DNA of 23,879 bases from Candidatus Saccharimonadota bacterium. Lineage in GTDB: Bacteria; Patescibacteriota; Saccharimonadia; Saccharimonadales; SZUA-47. The position numbers and the translations under genes are program-made. The stretch covers positions 2,189 through 26,067 of the forward strand of contig JAGONL010000004.1 in assembly GCA_017993025.1 (NCBI GenBank), in the 5' to 3' direction. Every line of letters begins with the position of its first letter. Positions within the stretch are counted from its first letter, which is position 1. The notes under the pieces are model-generated. The model did no database searches. It had not been told where the DNA came from and worked only from the letters and a program-made list of their open reading frames with translations. Positions 13,902 through 23,879 of the stretch are shown piece after piece.

Positions 13902-16469
13902 ATGGATGACGACAATAAACCACAGATAGAAAATACAGAAGATACTCCAGTGGTGGAAGTTCTAGAAAAGCCAGCGCAAACTCACTCGCGTATCGTAGAA
14001 GACCGTACTGTAGAGAAAGTTATGGAAGACAGCTATCTGCGCTATTCGATGAGCGTTATAATTGATAGAGCCCTGCCTGATGTGCGCGACGGTTTGAAGC
14101 CTGTGCACAGACGTATTTTGTATACAATGCACGATTCAGGACTACGTAGCACCTCTAGGCACCGAAAAAGTGCCACCGTAGTTGGTGACGTAATGGGTAA
14201 ATATCACCCTCACGGTGACAGCTCGATATATGACGCTATGGTTCGTATGGCTCAGCCATGGTCTATGCGTTATATGTTAGTAAACGGACAGGGTAACTTT
14301 GGTTCGATGGACGGAGATCCACCGGCTGCTTATCGTTATACAGAGGCTAAAATGGAGCGTCTTGCAGACGAACTTCTTGCCGATATAGATAAAGAAACTG
14401 TTGATTTCCGCGAAAACTACGACGGAACAAAGCAAGAGCCTTCAGTTCTGCCAGCTAAACTACCTAATCTTCTACTTAACGGACAACTAGGTATTGCTGT
14501 GGGTATGGCTACAAATATTCCGCCACACAACTTGGGCGAGCTAATCGATGCCACAATTCATCAGATCGACAACCCAGACGCTACTGTTGACGATTTACTG
14601 CACTATGTTCAGGGTCCTGATTTTCCTACCGGTGGTATTATCTACGGCAAGGAAAGTTTACGTACAGCCTATGCAACAGGTAGGGGCGGTGTAGTTGTTC
14701 GTGGTGTTGCCGAAATTATCGAAAACGACAAGGGTAAAACGCAAATTGTTATTTCAGAGATTCCATACGGGCTGAACAAAGCTAGTTTGATTGAGAAAAT
14801 TGCTGATTTGTACAAAGAGAAGAAAATCATGGGTATTTCTGACCTTCGGGACGAGAGTGCTCGTGGTGTGGTGAAGATTGTTATTGATTTGAAGCGCGAC
14901 GCGTTTCCGAAGAAGCTTCTTAATCAGTTATTCAAGTTAACTCCGCTTCAGGGTTCTTTTAACTTCAACATGATGGCACTTATAGACGGCATACAACCAC
15001 GTGTACTTGGCCTTCAGGACATTATCCAAGAACATATCAAGCACAGACAAGTGGTTGTTAGACGAAGAACAGAGTACGAATTACGCAAGGCAAAAGACCG
15101 CGCGCATATATTAGATGGTTTAAAGATAGCACTAGACCACATTGATGAAGTTATTAAGACTATTCGGGCAAGCGAGACTACAGACGAAGCTCAAGCGAAT
15201 TTGATAAAGCAATTTAATTTATCAGAACTTCAAGCCAAAGCTATTTTGGCAATGCAGTTGCGAACATTAGCAGGATTAGAGCGCAAGAAAATTGAAGACG
15301 AGCTTGCTGAACTTATGAAATTAATTGCTGAACTTGAGCTAATTCTTGCTGACGAAAAACGTGTACTCACAATTATAAAAGATGAGTTCAAAGAAATCAG
15401 AAAGCAGTTTGCTGACGAGCGAAGGACAGTAATTGTTCCTCAGGAACTTGGTAAATTTAGCGAAGAAGAGCTAATACCAAACGAACAAGTTGTTGTAACA
15501 ATGACATCAGCTAGCTATATCAAGCGCAGTAATGCTCTAGAATATCGAAAGCAAAACCGCGGTGGAAAAGGCAAGCGTGGTATGGCTACAAGAGAAGAAG
15601 ATATAGTTAAGCATTTACTCCTTGCAAACACTCATGACTATCTGTTGTTCTTTACGGATAAGGGTCGCGTATTTAGAATGAAAACATACGAAATACCGGC
15701 TTCAGGACTTACGACTAAAGGTGTAGCTGTTGTTAACTTGCTTCAACTTCAACCGGACGAAGTAGTAACATCTATTATTAGGTCTGACAGTAAATCAGAA
15801 GGTGGCTTCTTGTTCATGTGTACATTAAATGGCGTTGTTAAAAAGACAGCAATAGAAGCTTACAAAAACGTAAGAAGTTCTGGAATGATTGCAATTAATC
15901 TTGATGACAAAGACGAGCTTCGTTGGGTAACGCAAAGCGATGGCAAAAATGAAGTCATCATCACCACACAGCAGGGTCAGGCCATTAGATTCCACGAAGA
16001 CAATGTACGTGCCATGGGCAGAGTATCGCGTGGCGTAAGGGGCATTAGGCTTCGAAAAGACGATAGAGTTATAGGTATGGATATAGTAAATGACAACGCT
16101 TCTATATTTGTACTTAGCCAAAACGGTTACGGCAAGAGAACTAAAGTTGCACAGTTTACTCCACACGCAAGAGGCGGTGTAGGTATTCGCTCTGCTGTTG
16201 TAAACAACAAGACTGGTCAGCTCATTGGAGTAGCAAGCCTAAACAACGATGCGTCACAAGAGATTATAATAATCTCGACTCAGGGCCAGACTATTAGGCT
16301 TGGACTTAACGATATATCTGAAATTAGTAGAGCAACTCAAGGTGTTAGAGTCATGAGACTTAACGACGATGACACTGTAGCATCTATCGGACTTGTAGAC
16401 GCAGAAGAGCCAGATGAATCAGACGAAGACAAATCTACAACAGAAAAAGACGCTAAAAGTAGTAAATAA
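13902..16469 (+). CDS. gyrA: DNA gyrase subunit A
   Basis: DNA cleavage and religation subunit of gyrase. 855 residues. The breakage-reunion domain has ALPDVRDGLKPVHRRILYTM, the quinolone region VVGDVMGKYHPHGDSSIYDA, and the catalytic tyrosine Y146 in AAYRYTEAK. The positions equal to E. coli Ser83 and Asp87 are S107 and D111, i.e. the drug-sensitive state. The C-terminal six-bladed DNA-wrapping domain begins after about residue 530; its GyrA box reads QNRGGKG (551-557) instead of the usual QRRGGKG. The tail (EEPDESDEDKSTTEKDAKSSK) is acidic. Cotranscribed with gyrB, starting 1 bp after its stop and without an evident ribosome site, so translational coupling is likely. No terminator separates it from the 16S promoter 12 bp downstream. 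gyrB-gyrA-rRNA order also occurs in Bacillus. Confidence 0.96.
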   Translation: MDDDNKPQIENTEDTPVVEVLEKPAQTHSRIVEDRTVEKVMEDSYLRYSMSVIIDRALPDVRDGLKPVHRRILYTMHDSGLRSTSRHRKSATVVGDVMGKYHPHGDSSIYDAMVRMAQPWSMRYMLVNGQGNFGSMDGDPPAAYRYTEAKMERLADELLADIDKETVDFRENYDGTKQEPSVLPAKLPNLLLNGQLGIAVGMATNIPPHNLGELIDATIHQIDNPDATVDDLLHYVQGPDFPTGGIIYGKESLRTAYATGRGGVVVRGVAEIIENDKGKTQIVISEIPYGLNKASLIEKIADLYKEKKIMGISDLRDESARGVVKIVIDLKRDAFPKKLLNQLFKLTPLQGSFNFNMMALIDGIQPRVLGLQDIIQEHIKHRQVVVRRRTEYELRKAKDRAHILDGLKIALDHIDEVIKTIRASETTDEAQANLIKQFNLSELQAKAILAMQLRTLAGLERKKIEDELAELMKLIAELELILADEKRVLTIIKDEFKEIRKQFADERRTVIVPQELGKFSEEELIPNEQVVVTMTSASYIKRSNALEYRKQNRGGKGKRGMATREEDIVKHLLLANTHDYLLFFTDKGRVFRMKTYEIPASGLTTKGVAVVNLLQLQPDEVVTSIIRSDSKSEGGFLFMCTLNGVVKKTAIEAYKNVRSSGMIAINLDDKDELRWVTQSDGKNEVIITTQQGQAIRFHEDNVRAMGRVSRGVRGIRLRKDDRVIGMDIVNDNASIFVLSQNGYGKRTKVAQFTPHARGGVGIRSAVVNNKTGQLIGVASLNNDASQEIIIISTQGQTIRLGLNDISEISRATQGVRVMRLNDDDTVASIGLVDAEEPDESDEDKSTTEKDAKSSK

Positions 16470-16481
16470 GCCTAAATACTA

Positions 16482-16511
16482 TTGACAGGGCACTAATCCT
16501 TAAGGTAGAAT
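16482..16511 (+). promoter_or_regulatory. 16S rRNA promoter
   Basis: Consensus TTGACA (16482-16487), 18-bp spacer, TAGAAT (16506-16511). It begins 12 bp after the gyrA stop. The same GGTAGAAT -10 context recurs in the tRNA promoter at 18475. Confidence 0.82.
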
Positions 16512-16537
16512 TACCTTTACGCAATTAGGGTGTCTTA

Positions 16538-16570
16538 GCTTCCGAAAGAAGCAAAAGTGTCCTTAAAGTT
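16538..16570 (+). promoter_or_regulatory. boxB/boxA-like element in the 16S leader
   Basis: Hairpin GCTTC (16538-16542) / GAAGC (16548-16552) with loop CGAAA, followed by GTGTCCTTAAAG, which loosely resembles a boxA antitermination sequence. Suggestive only. Confidence 0.3.
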
Positions 16571-16579
16571 CGTTAAAAA

Positions 16580-16601
16580 CTGAATAGTGTAAATCAACGT
16601 C
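16580..16601 (+). repeat. 5' strand of the 16S processing stem
   Basis: CTGAATAGTGTAAATCAACG and two more bases are complementary to 18369-18391 with a single bulged T, and the pairing continues imperfectly outward. The two strands enclose the 16S gene, as expected for an RNase III precursor stem. Confidence 0.88.
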
Positions 16602-16677
16602 AATTTTTTCTTTAATTTTAGTAAATGTGAATTTAGTAAATACGTTAGAGTTTTTCAATGAGAATTTCGAATTCTTT

Positions 16678-18239
<1,562 letters not shown>

Positions 18240-18403
18240 AGGGAGAAACTAGCATTATGTCGTAGCAATACACATAAGAGCTAGGTCGATCTTGGTAGAT
18301 TACGTTAGTACTGATAATCTACTTCTTCCAGTCTATCTGGACAAGAACAGTCTAAAACAATAAAAAACGACGTTTGATTTACACTATTCAGAATTTAACT
18401 ACT
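18240..18403 (+). other. 16S 3' trailer with hairpins
   Basis: No gene. Contains CTAGC/GCTAG with inner ATGT/ACAT (about 18249-18286), the perfect stem GTAGATTA (about 18295-18302) / TAATCTAC (about 18314-18321), CCAG/CTGG near 18329-18341, and the 3' strand of the 16S processing stem. Confidence 0.7.
18369..18391 (+). repeat. 3' strand of the 16S processing stem
   Basis: Begins GACGTTTGATTTACACTATT and is complementary to 16580-16601 with one bulged T. Confidence 0.88.
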
Positions 18404-18435
18404 AAAAGCCAGTAGCAATACTGGCTTTTTTGTTT
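18404..18435 (+). terminator. Terminator after 16S rRNA
   Basis: AAAAGCCAGT (18404-18413) pairs perfectly with ACTGGCTTTT (18420-18429), loop AGCAAT, followed by TTTGTTT. It lies just outside the 16S processing stem and separates 16S from the tRNA genes. Confidence 0.85.
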
Positions 18436-18451
18436 ATCCTTAGTTTCTACC

Positions 18452-18480
18452 TTGAGTTTTTTGAGTTTTTTAGGTAGAAT
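18452..18480 (+). promoter_or_regulatory. Promoter of tRNA-Ile/tRNA-Ala
   Basis: TTGAGT (18452-18457), 17-bp spacer, TAGAAT (18475-18480). Predicted start about 24 nt before tRNA-Ile. Confidence 0.7.
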
Positions 18481-18510
18481 ATACCGAGTAATTGAAATGC
18501 CCTGGCATGT

Positions 18511-18587
<77 letters not shown>

Positions 18588-18600
18588 ATTACTACATTTT

Positions 18601-18680
18601 GGGGACTTAGCTCAGTTGCGCAACATAGTTGCAAAAACAAAATATAGCATTATGCTCTAGCAACTATCATGAGCAAGTCC
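18601..18680 (+). pseudogene. tRNA-Ala 5' fragment built into a long hairpin
   Basis: The first 18 bases (GGGGACTTAGCTCAGTTG) match the 5' end of the tRNA-Ala at 18716 in 17 of 18 positions, then diverge. No anticodon or T arm follows. Instead the fragment pairs with its own downstream complement: GGACTTAGCTCA (18603-18614) with TGAGCAAGTCC (18670-18680, one bulge), and ATAGTTGC (18625-18632) with GCAACTAT (18660-18667). It cannot form a tRNA. Either a decayed tRNA copy or a tRNA-derived hairpin element. Confidence 0.75.
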
Positions 18681-18715
18681 AATTAGTACAAAATATTTAA
18701 AAATCTAAATAGTTT

Positions 18716-18792
18716 GGGGACATAGCTCAGTTGGCTAGAGCATCGCCTTTGCAAGGCGGGGGTCCAGGGTTCGAGTCCCTGTGTCTCCACCA
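18716..18792 (+). tRNA. tRNA-Ala (TGC)
   Basis: 77 nt with encoded CCA. Acceptor GGGGACA/TGTCTCC includes the G3-U70 pair that marks alanine tRNAs, anticodon stem CGCCT/AGGCG around TTTGCAA-type loop with anticodon TGC, T arm CAGGG-TTCGAGT-CCCTG, discriminator A. Confidence 0.97.
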
Positions 18793-18793
18793 A

Positions 18794-18829
18794 AACAAGT
18801 ACCATCCGAAAGGATGGTTTTTGTTTTGG
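18794..18829 (+). terminator. Terminator after tRNA-Ala
   Basis: ACCATCC (18801-18807) / GGATGGT (18812-18818) with GAAA loop, flanked by AAAACAA and TTGTTTT, which can extend the stem; T-rich 3' side. Confidence 0.78.
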
Positions 18830-18972
18830 TGACATCAGGGCTCAAACCCTGCACGGGGTCCAGGTGAAAACTGCCATTGGCAGTTTGCAAGGAAACCTTC
18901 TCTTGAAAACTTGTTTTCAAAGACGAAGTTTCGGGCTCGCAGATTGTGAGTCGAGTCCCTGTGTCTCCACCA
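18827..18972 (+). pseudogene. tRNA-Ala 3' fragment at the end of a hairpin array
   Basis: The last 22 bases (18951-18972: T-loop, T-stem, acceptor and CCA) are identical to 18771-18792 of tRNA-Ala, exactly 180 bp apart. No 5' half of a tRNA precedes them. The left end (18827-18855) looks like a degenerate inverted copy of the same tRNA end (minus strand: CAGGG-TTTGAG-CCCTG ... ACCA). In between are hairpins: AAACTGCC/GGCAGTTT (about 18869-18887), TTGAAAAC/GTTTTCAA (about 18903-18920), CTC/GAG. Either a decayed tandem tRNA copy, an attachment-site-like duplication or a tRNA-derived element. Confidence 0.65.
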
Positions 18973-18977
18973 ATAAA

Positions 18978-19007
18978 AACGCCCAATCGTAAGATTGGGT
19001 TTTTTTA
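18978..19007 (+). terminator. Terminator before the Nudix gene
   Basis: CCCAATC (18982-18988) / GATTGGG (18993-18999), loop GTAA, followed by a run of seven T. Confidence 0.85.
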
Positions 19008-19026
19008 TTTTAGGACTGCACTAGTC

Positions 19027-19032
19027 TATAAT
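19027..19032 (+). promoter_or_regulatory. -10 box (TATAAT) before a leaderless gene
   Basis: Perfect TATAAT ending 7 nt before the ATG at 19040; the upstream terminator excludes read-through, so this is the likely promoter. The mRNA would begin at the start codon. Confidence 0.6.
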
Positions 19033-19039
19033 TACTCCA

Positions 19040-19540
19040 ATGATTGAATTACTGGACCTTGTTGATTCGAACGGCAAAATTATTAAAACCGACGTTGAGC
19101 GTGGGGAATCTATGAATCTAGGTGGTCTGCATGTCCAAGTAGCTATTGTTATTATCATGAATAGTGCGGGCAATATTCTAGTACACAGGCGTTCACGCAA
19201 CAAAAAAGTAAACCCAGGTTATATTGACCATGCTTGTGGGGCTATCCAGTCAGGCGAATCGCCAGAAACAGCCGGATTGCGTGAGGCCGAAGAGGAAATA
19301 GGCGTAACTCCAAAGTTTCTAAAACTCATCAAGCAGGGTATTAACGAATATAATACCTACTCATATATATTTGTAGGGTACAGCGACGAGACGCCTAAAA
19401 TTGTGACTCCCGAAGAGGTGGATTGGGTGGGGATTTTGAGCCCCGCGGAACTCAAAGAACAAAATAGTAGTGATAAAGAAAAGTTTGTAGACGGATTTTT
19501 TGAAGATTTAGAGCTGGCATTATCTACCAAAAAGGACTAA
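19040..19540 (+). CDS. Nudix hydrolase (isopentenyl-diphosphate isomerase/YfcD-like subgroup)
   Basis: 166 residues with one Nudix domain. The Nudix box is complete: G-x5-E-x7-REAEEEIGV, starting GAIQSGE near residue 75 and ending REAEEEIGV near 97, which binds the metal ions that assist cleavage of nucleoside-diphosphate-linked substrates. The preceding HVQVAIVIIMNSAGNILVHRRS and PGYIDHACGA resemble the isopentenyl-diphosphate isomerase branch and its YfcD-like relatives; a single Cys is present in HACGA, but the full isomerase signature cannot be confirmed, so the plain hydrolase call is safer. The substrate is unknown. It is inserted between the tRNA genes and 23S rRNA, with a terminator before it and its own TATAAT box 7 nt before the ATG; no Shine-Dalgarno sequence. 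Confidence 0.88.
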   Translation: MIELLDLVDSNGKIIKTDVERGESMNLGGLHVQVAIVIIMNSAGNILVHRRSRNKKVNPGYIDHACGAIQSGESPETAGLREAEEEIGVTPKFLKLIKQGINEYNTYSYIFVGYSDETPKIVTPEEVDWVGILSPAELKEQNSSDKEKFVDGFFEDLELALSTKKD

Positions 19541-19805
19541 AATATTAATAGTTTAAATTGATGTTTTGGGTGATGAAAATAGCGTTGCAAATATCGCAAC
19601 AATAAAAGCTTATTTTCTTCTTTACAGCGGGCCATTACATTGATATTATATCTGGACTTGAGTTCAAGTAGAAACAGCCGCAACCTGTTTAATCGTGAAC
19701 TCAAGCAGAGGTAGTAAAAAGGGGCTTTTAAAACAGGCCCTTCAGTACAAAACCCTTTAGTTCACGTGTAACTTAAAAATTAGGCTGACGAAAACCGCAT
19801 GATTT
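19541..19805 (+). other. Non-coding region before the 23S promoter
   Basis: No reading frame. Notable: CTTGAGTTCA (19657-19666) pairs perfectly with TGAACTCAAG (19696-19705) around a 29-nt loop, and GGGC/GCCC near 19732-19741 with an AAGG/CCTT flank. A TATTAT-like -10 lies near 19644. A small RNA is possible but unsupported. Confidence 0.5.
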
Positions 19806-19835
19806 TTGACATCAAATAAGTCATGTGGTTACAAT
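19806..19835 (+). promoter_or_regulatory. 23S rRNA promoter
   Basis: Consensus TTGACA (19806-19811), 18-bp spacer, TACAAT (19830-19835). It lies about 235 nt before mature 23S; the leader includes CGTAAT/ATTACG and TGAGA...TCTCA hairpins. Confidence 0.78.
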
Positions 19836-20007
19836 TTGAAAATTTAAACGTAATCGTAAAAAAATTACGTATGTGTTATTGAACCGCCAATTGAGCAATC
19901 GATAAGCGTTCAATTCTGTAGCTCTGGAAAGAGCAGCCAGAACAGCGGATTTATTCCGGTGTCCTGCGCGATGAGAAAACTGTTTACAGTTGTCTCATTA
20001 CACTGGT

Positions 20008-20036
20008 GAGTATCAATAACTAGTTGAAAAATGCAT
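20008..20036 (+). repeat. 5' strand of the 23S processing stem
   Basis: GAGTATCAATAACTAGTTGA and nine more bases are complementary to 23257-23286 with a few mismatches and one bulge, enclosing the 23S gene. Confidence 0.88.
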
Positions 20037-20070
20037 AGAGGCTATTCTGACTACAAACAGAATAGTCACT

Positions 20071-23219
<3,149 letters not shown>

Positions 23220-23655
23220 CTTTATGAGATTAACGTTTACGTTGGTCTCATGAGGGATGCAAATTTCAACTAGTTTATTGATGCTCATCCAAAGAGCAAG
23301 TTTCAAATTCAAATGTCAGTCTAAATCTCTAAGCAACGGATATCGAAATTCCGCCTGCGTCTCCCACACAAGTCTACCCTTGGTACTTTGAAAGCGATGA
23401 CACAGGCAGAGTTTCGGTACCTGTACCGAGAGACACATTAACAACTCAAAACCTCAACTATTACACCAAGTTTCAAGGACATCAACCCTAGGGTTTGTGT
23501 TTGGATGAAGCACACGGAAGCTCCGAGCATTTTCGTAAGCCGTACCCAGCGTACGGTGAAACGAAAAGCACAGGTAAGCTGACAAAGTGATTCGCCAAAA
23601 GACTTCTGGCGCAACAAGCTTGCTTGTTGGCAGAGAAGTCGACACAAAGCATAGG
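23220..23655 (+). other. Folded 23S-5S spacer
   Basis: About 435 nt without a credible gene but with many stems: ATGAGA/TCTCAT near 23224-23251; GCCTG (23353-23357) / CAGGC (23403-23407) with outer GAAA/TTTC; GGTAC/GTACC near 23416-23427; the palindrome AACCCTAGGGTT near 23485-23496; TTTTCGT (23530-23536) / ACGAAAA (23561-23567) enclosing CCGTAC/GTACGG; GACTTCT (23601-23607) / AGAAGTC (23634-23640) enclosing CAACAAGC/GCTTGTTG. Also holds the 3' strand of the 23S processing stem. Confidence 0.75.
23257..23286 (+). repeat. 3' strand of the 23S processing stem
   Basis: ATGCAAATTTCAACTAGTTT and ten more bases, complementary to 20008-20036. Confidence 0.88.
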
Positions 23656-23656
23656 G

Positions 23657-23762
23657 TCGGTGCCCATGGCGCGAGGGAAACACCTGTTCCCATACCGAAC
23701 ACAGAAGTTAAGCCTCGTAGCGGTTACTATACTGCGCAAGTGGGAAAATAGCACGGTGCCGA
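23657..23762 (+). rRNA. rrf: 5S ribosomal RNA
   Basis: About 106 nt. Contains the conserved CCCATACCGAACACAGAAGT block (about 23688-23710), TAAGCC and the loop-E/helix IV part ending in GCACGGTGCCGA. Helix I is TCGGTGCC (23657-23664) with GGTGCCGA (23755-23762), which needs two adjacent G-U pairs. Probably cotranscribed with 23S, since no terminator or promoter was found between them. Confidence 0.93.
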
Positions 23763-23772
23763 GTTATAGAAT

Positions 23773-23803
23773 AACGCCTCCTTTATGGGAGGCGTTTTCT
23801 TTT
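23773..23803 (+). terminator. Terminator of the 23S-5S transcript
   Basis: AACGCCTCC (23773-23781) / GGAGGCGTT (23788-23796), loop TTTATG, followed by TTCTTTT. Confidence 0.9.
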
Positions 23804-23879
23804 AGGAAGGGAATATCCCCTCCTAACGCGCGGGACGGTCGAGTAAATCGCCCGTTCCGGCTGTTCTCCCCTGGAATCT
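23802..23879. other. Window end: hairpin and unassigned GC-richer sequence
   Basis: TTAGGA-a-GGG (23802-23811) pairs with CCC-c-TCCTAA (23817-23826). The last 50 bp are more GC-rich than the rest and open in all three minus-strand frames up to the edge, so the 3' end of a minus-strand gene is possible but cannot be decided. Confidence 0.35.

Noticed and set aside
18735..18986. Minus-strand open frame of 83 codons with GGDTGTRTLDPRLAKA
   Set aside because: It is the antisense of the tRNA-Ala gene and its 3' fragment; this peptide is a well-known false ORF over tRNA genes.
23438..23754. Overlapping minus-strand frames across the 23S-5S spacer and 5S
   Set aside because: Several frames are open at once, they cross the 5S gene and lack ribosome sites; the region is better explained by RNA structure.
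23802..23879. 3' end of a minus-strand protein gene at the window edge
   Set aside because: All three minus frames are open over this short stretch and none gives a recognisable protein, so no frame could be chosen.

Overview
The window looks like chromosomal DNA of a Patescibacteria/CPR bacterium, most probably Candidatus Saccharibacteria (TM7). The reasons are the 16S rRNA (short V3, a C in the 530 loop at the place of E. coli A532, a long V1), the low GC, the standard genetic code, small membrane proteins driven by -10 boxes that sit directly before the start codon, and a large VirD4/TraG-like ATPase with a proline/glutamine-rich tail. The assignment rests on recognition, not on a search.

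Layout. 1-1540: rpmB (minus, cut at the window edge), a folded inverted-repeat element that carries the rpmB -35 box, an M50 site-2-protease homologue, and RNase P RNA closed by a two-way terminator. 1561-4198: on the minus strand, the infC-rpmI-rplT translation operon with its own promoter, and comM upstream of it. infC appears to start at AUU. 4199-5299: about 1 kb of AT-rich DNA without genes; it holds a minus-strand terminator that belongs to no visible gene and a promoter-hairpins-terminator unit that looks like a small RNA gene. 5300-8977: a small membrane protein, a small Pro/Ala-rich protein and the large membrane-anchored P-loop ATPase. 8993-11619: on the minus strand, a surface protein (signal peptide, Pro-Thr stalk, DUF11-like and PKD-like domains, LPNTG sorting signal) followed by a membrane protein. 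11936-16469: gyrB and gyrA.

16470-23802 is the ribosomal RNA locus, and it is split. 16S has its own promoter, processing stem and terminator. tRNA-Ile and tRNA-Ala follow from a second promoter; tRNA-Ala is flanked by hairpins made from pieces of its own 5' and 3' ends. A Nudix hydrolase gene lies next. Then 23S starts from a third promoter, with its own processing stem, and is followed by a highly folded spacer, 5S and a terminator. The 16S carries a long helix-6 (V1) extension and the 23S a branched insertion of about 150 nt in helix 63.

Most of the window is housekeeping: ribosome synthesis, translation initiation, DNA supercoiling, RNA processing and DNA uptake/recombination (ComM). The accessory, host-facing part is the ATPase pair and the LPNTG surface protein. 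The best candidates for something undescribed are the 5048-5255 RNA, the tRNA-Ala-derived hairpins, the helix-63 insertion and the recurrent leaderless promoters. No CRISPR array, insertion sequence or prophage was seen.
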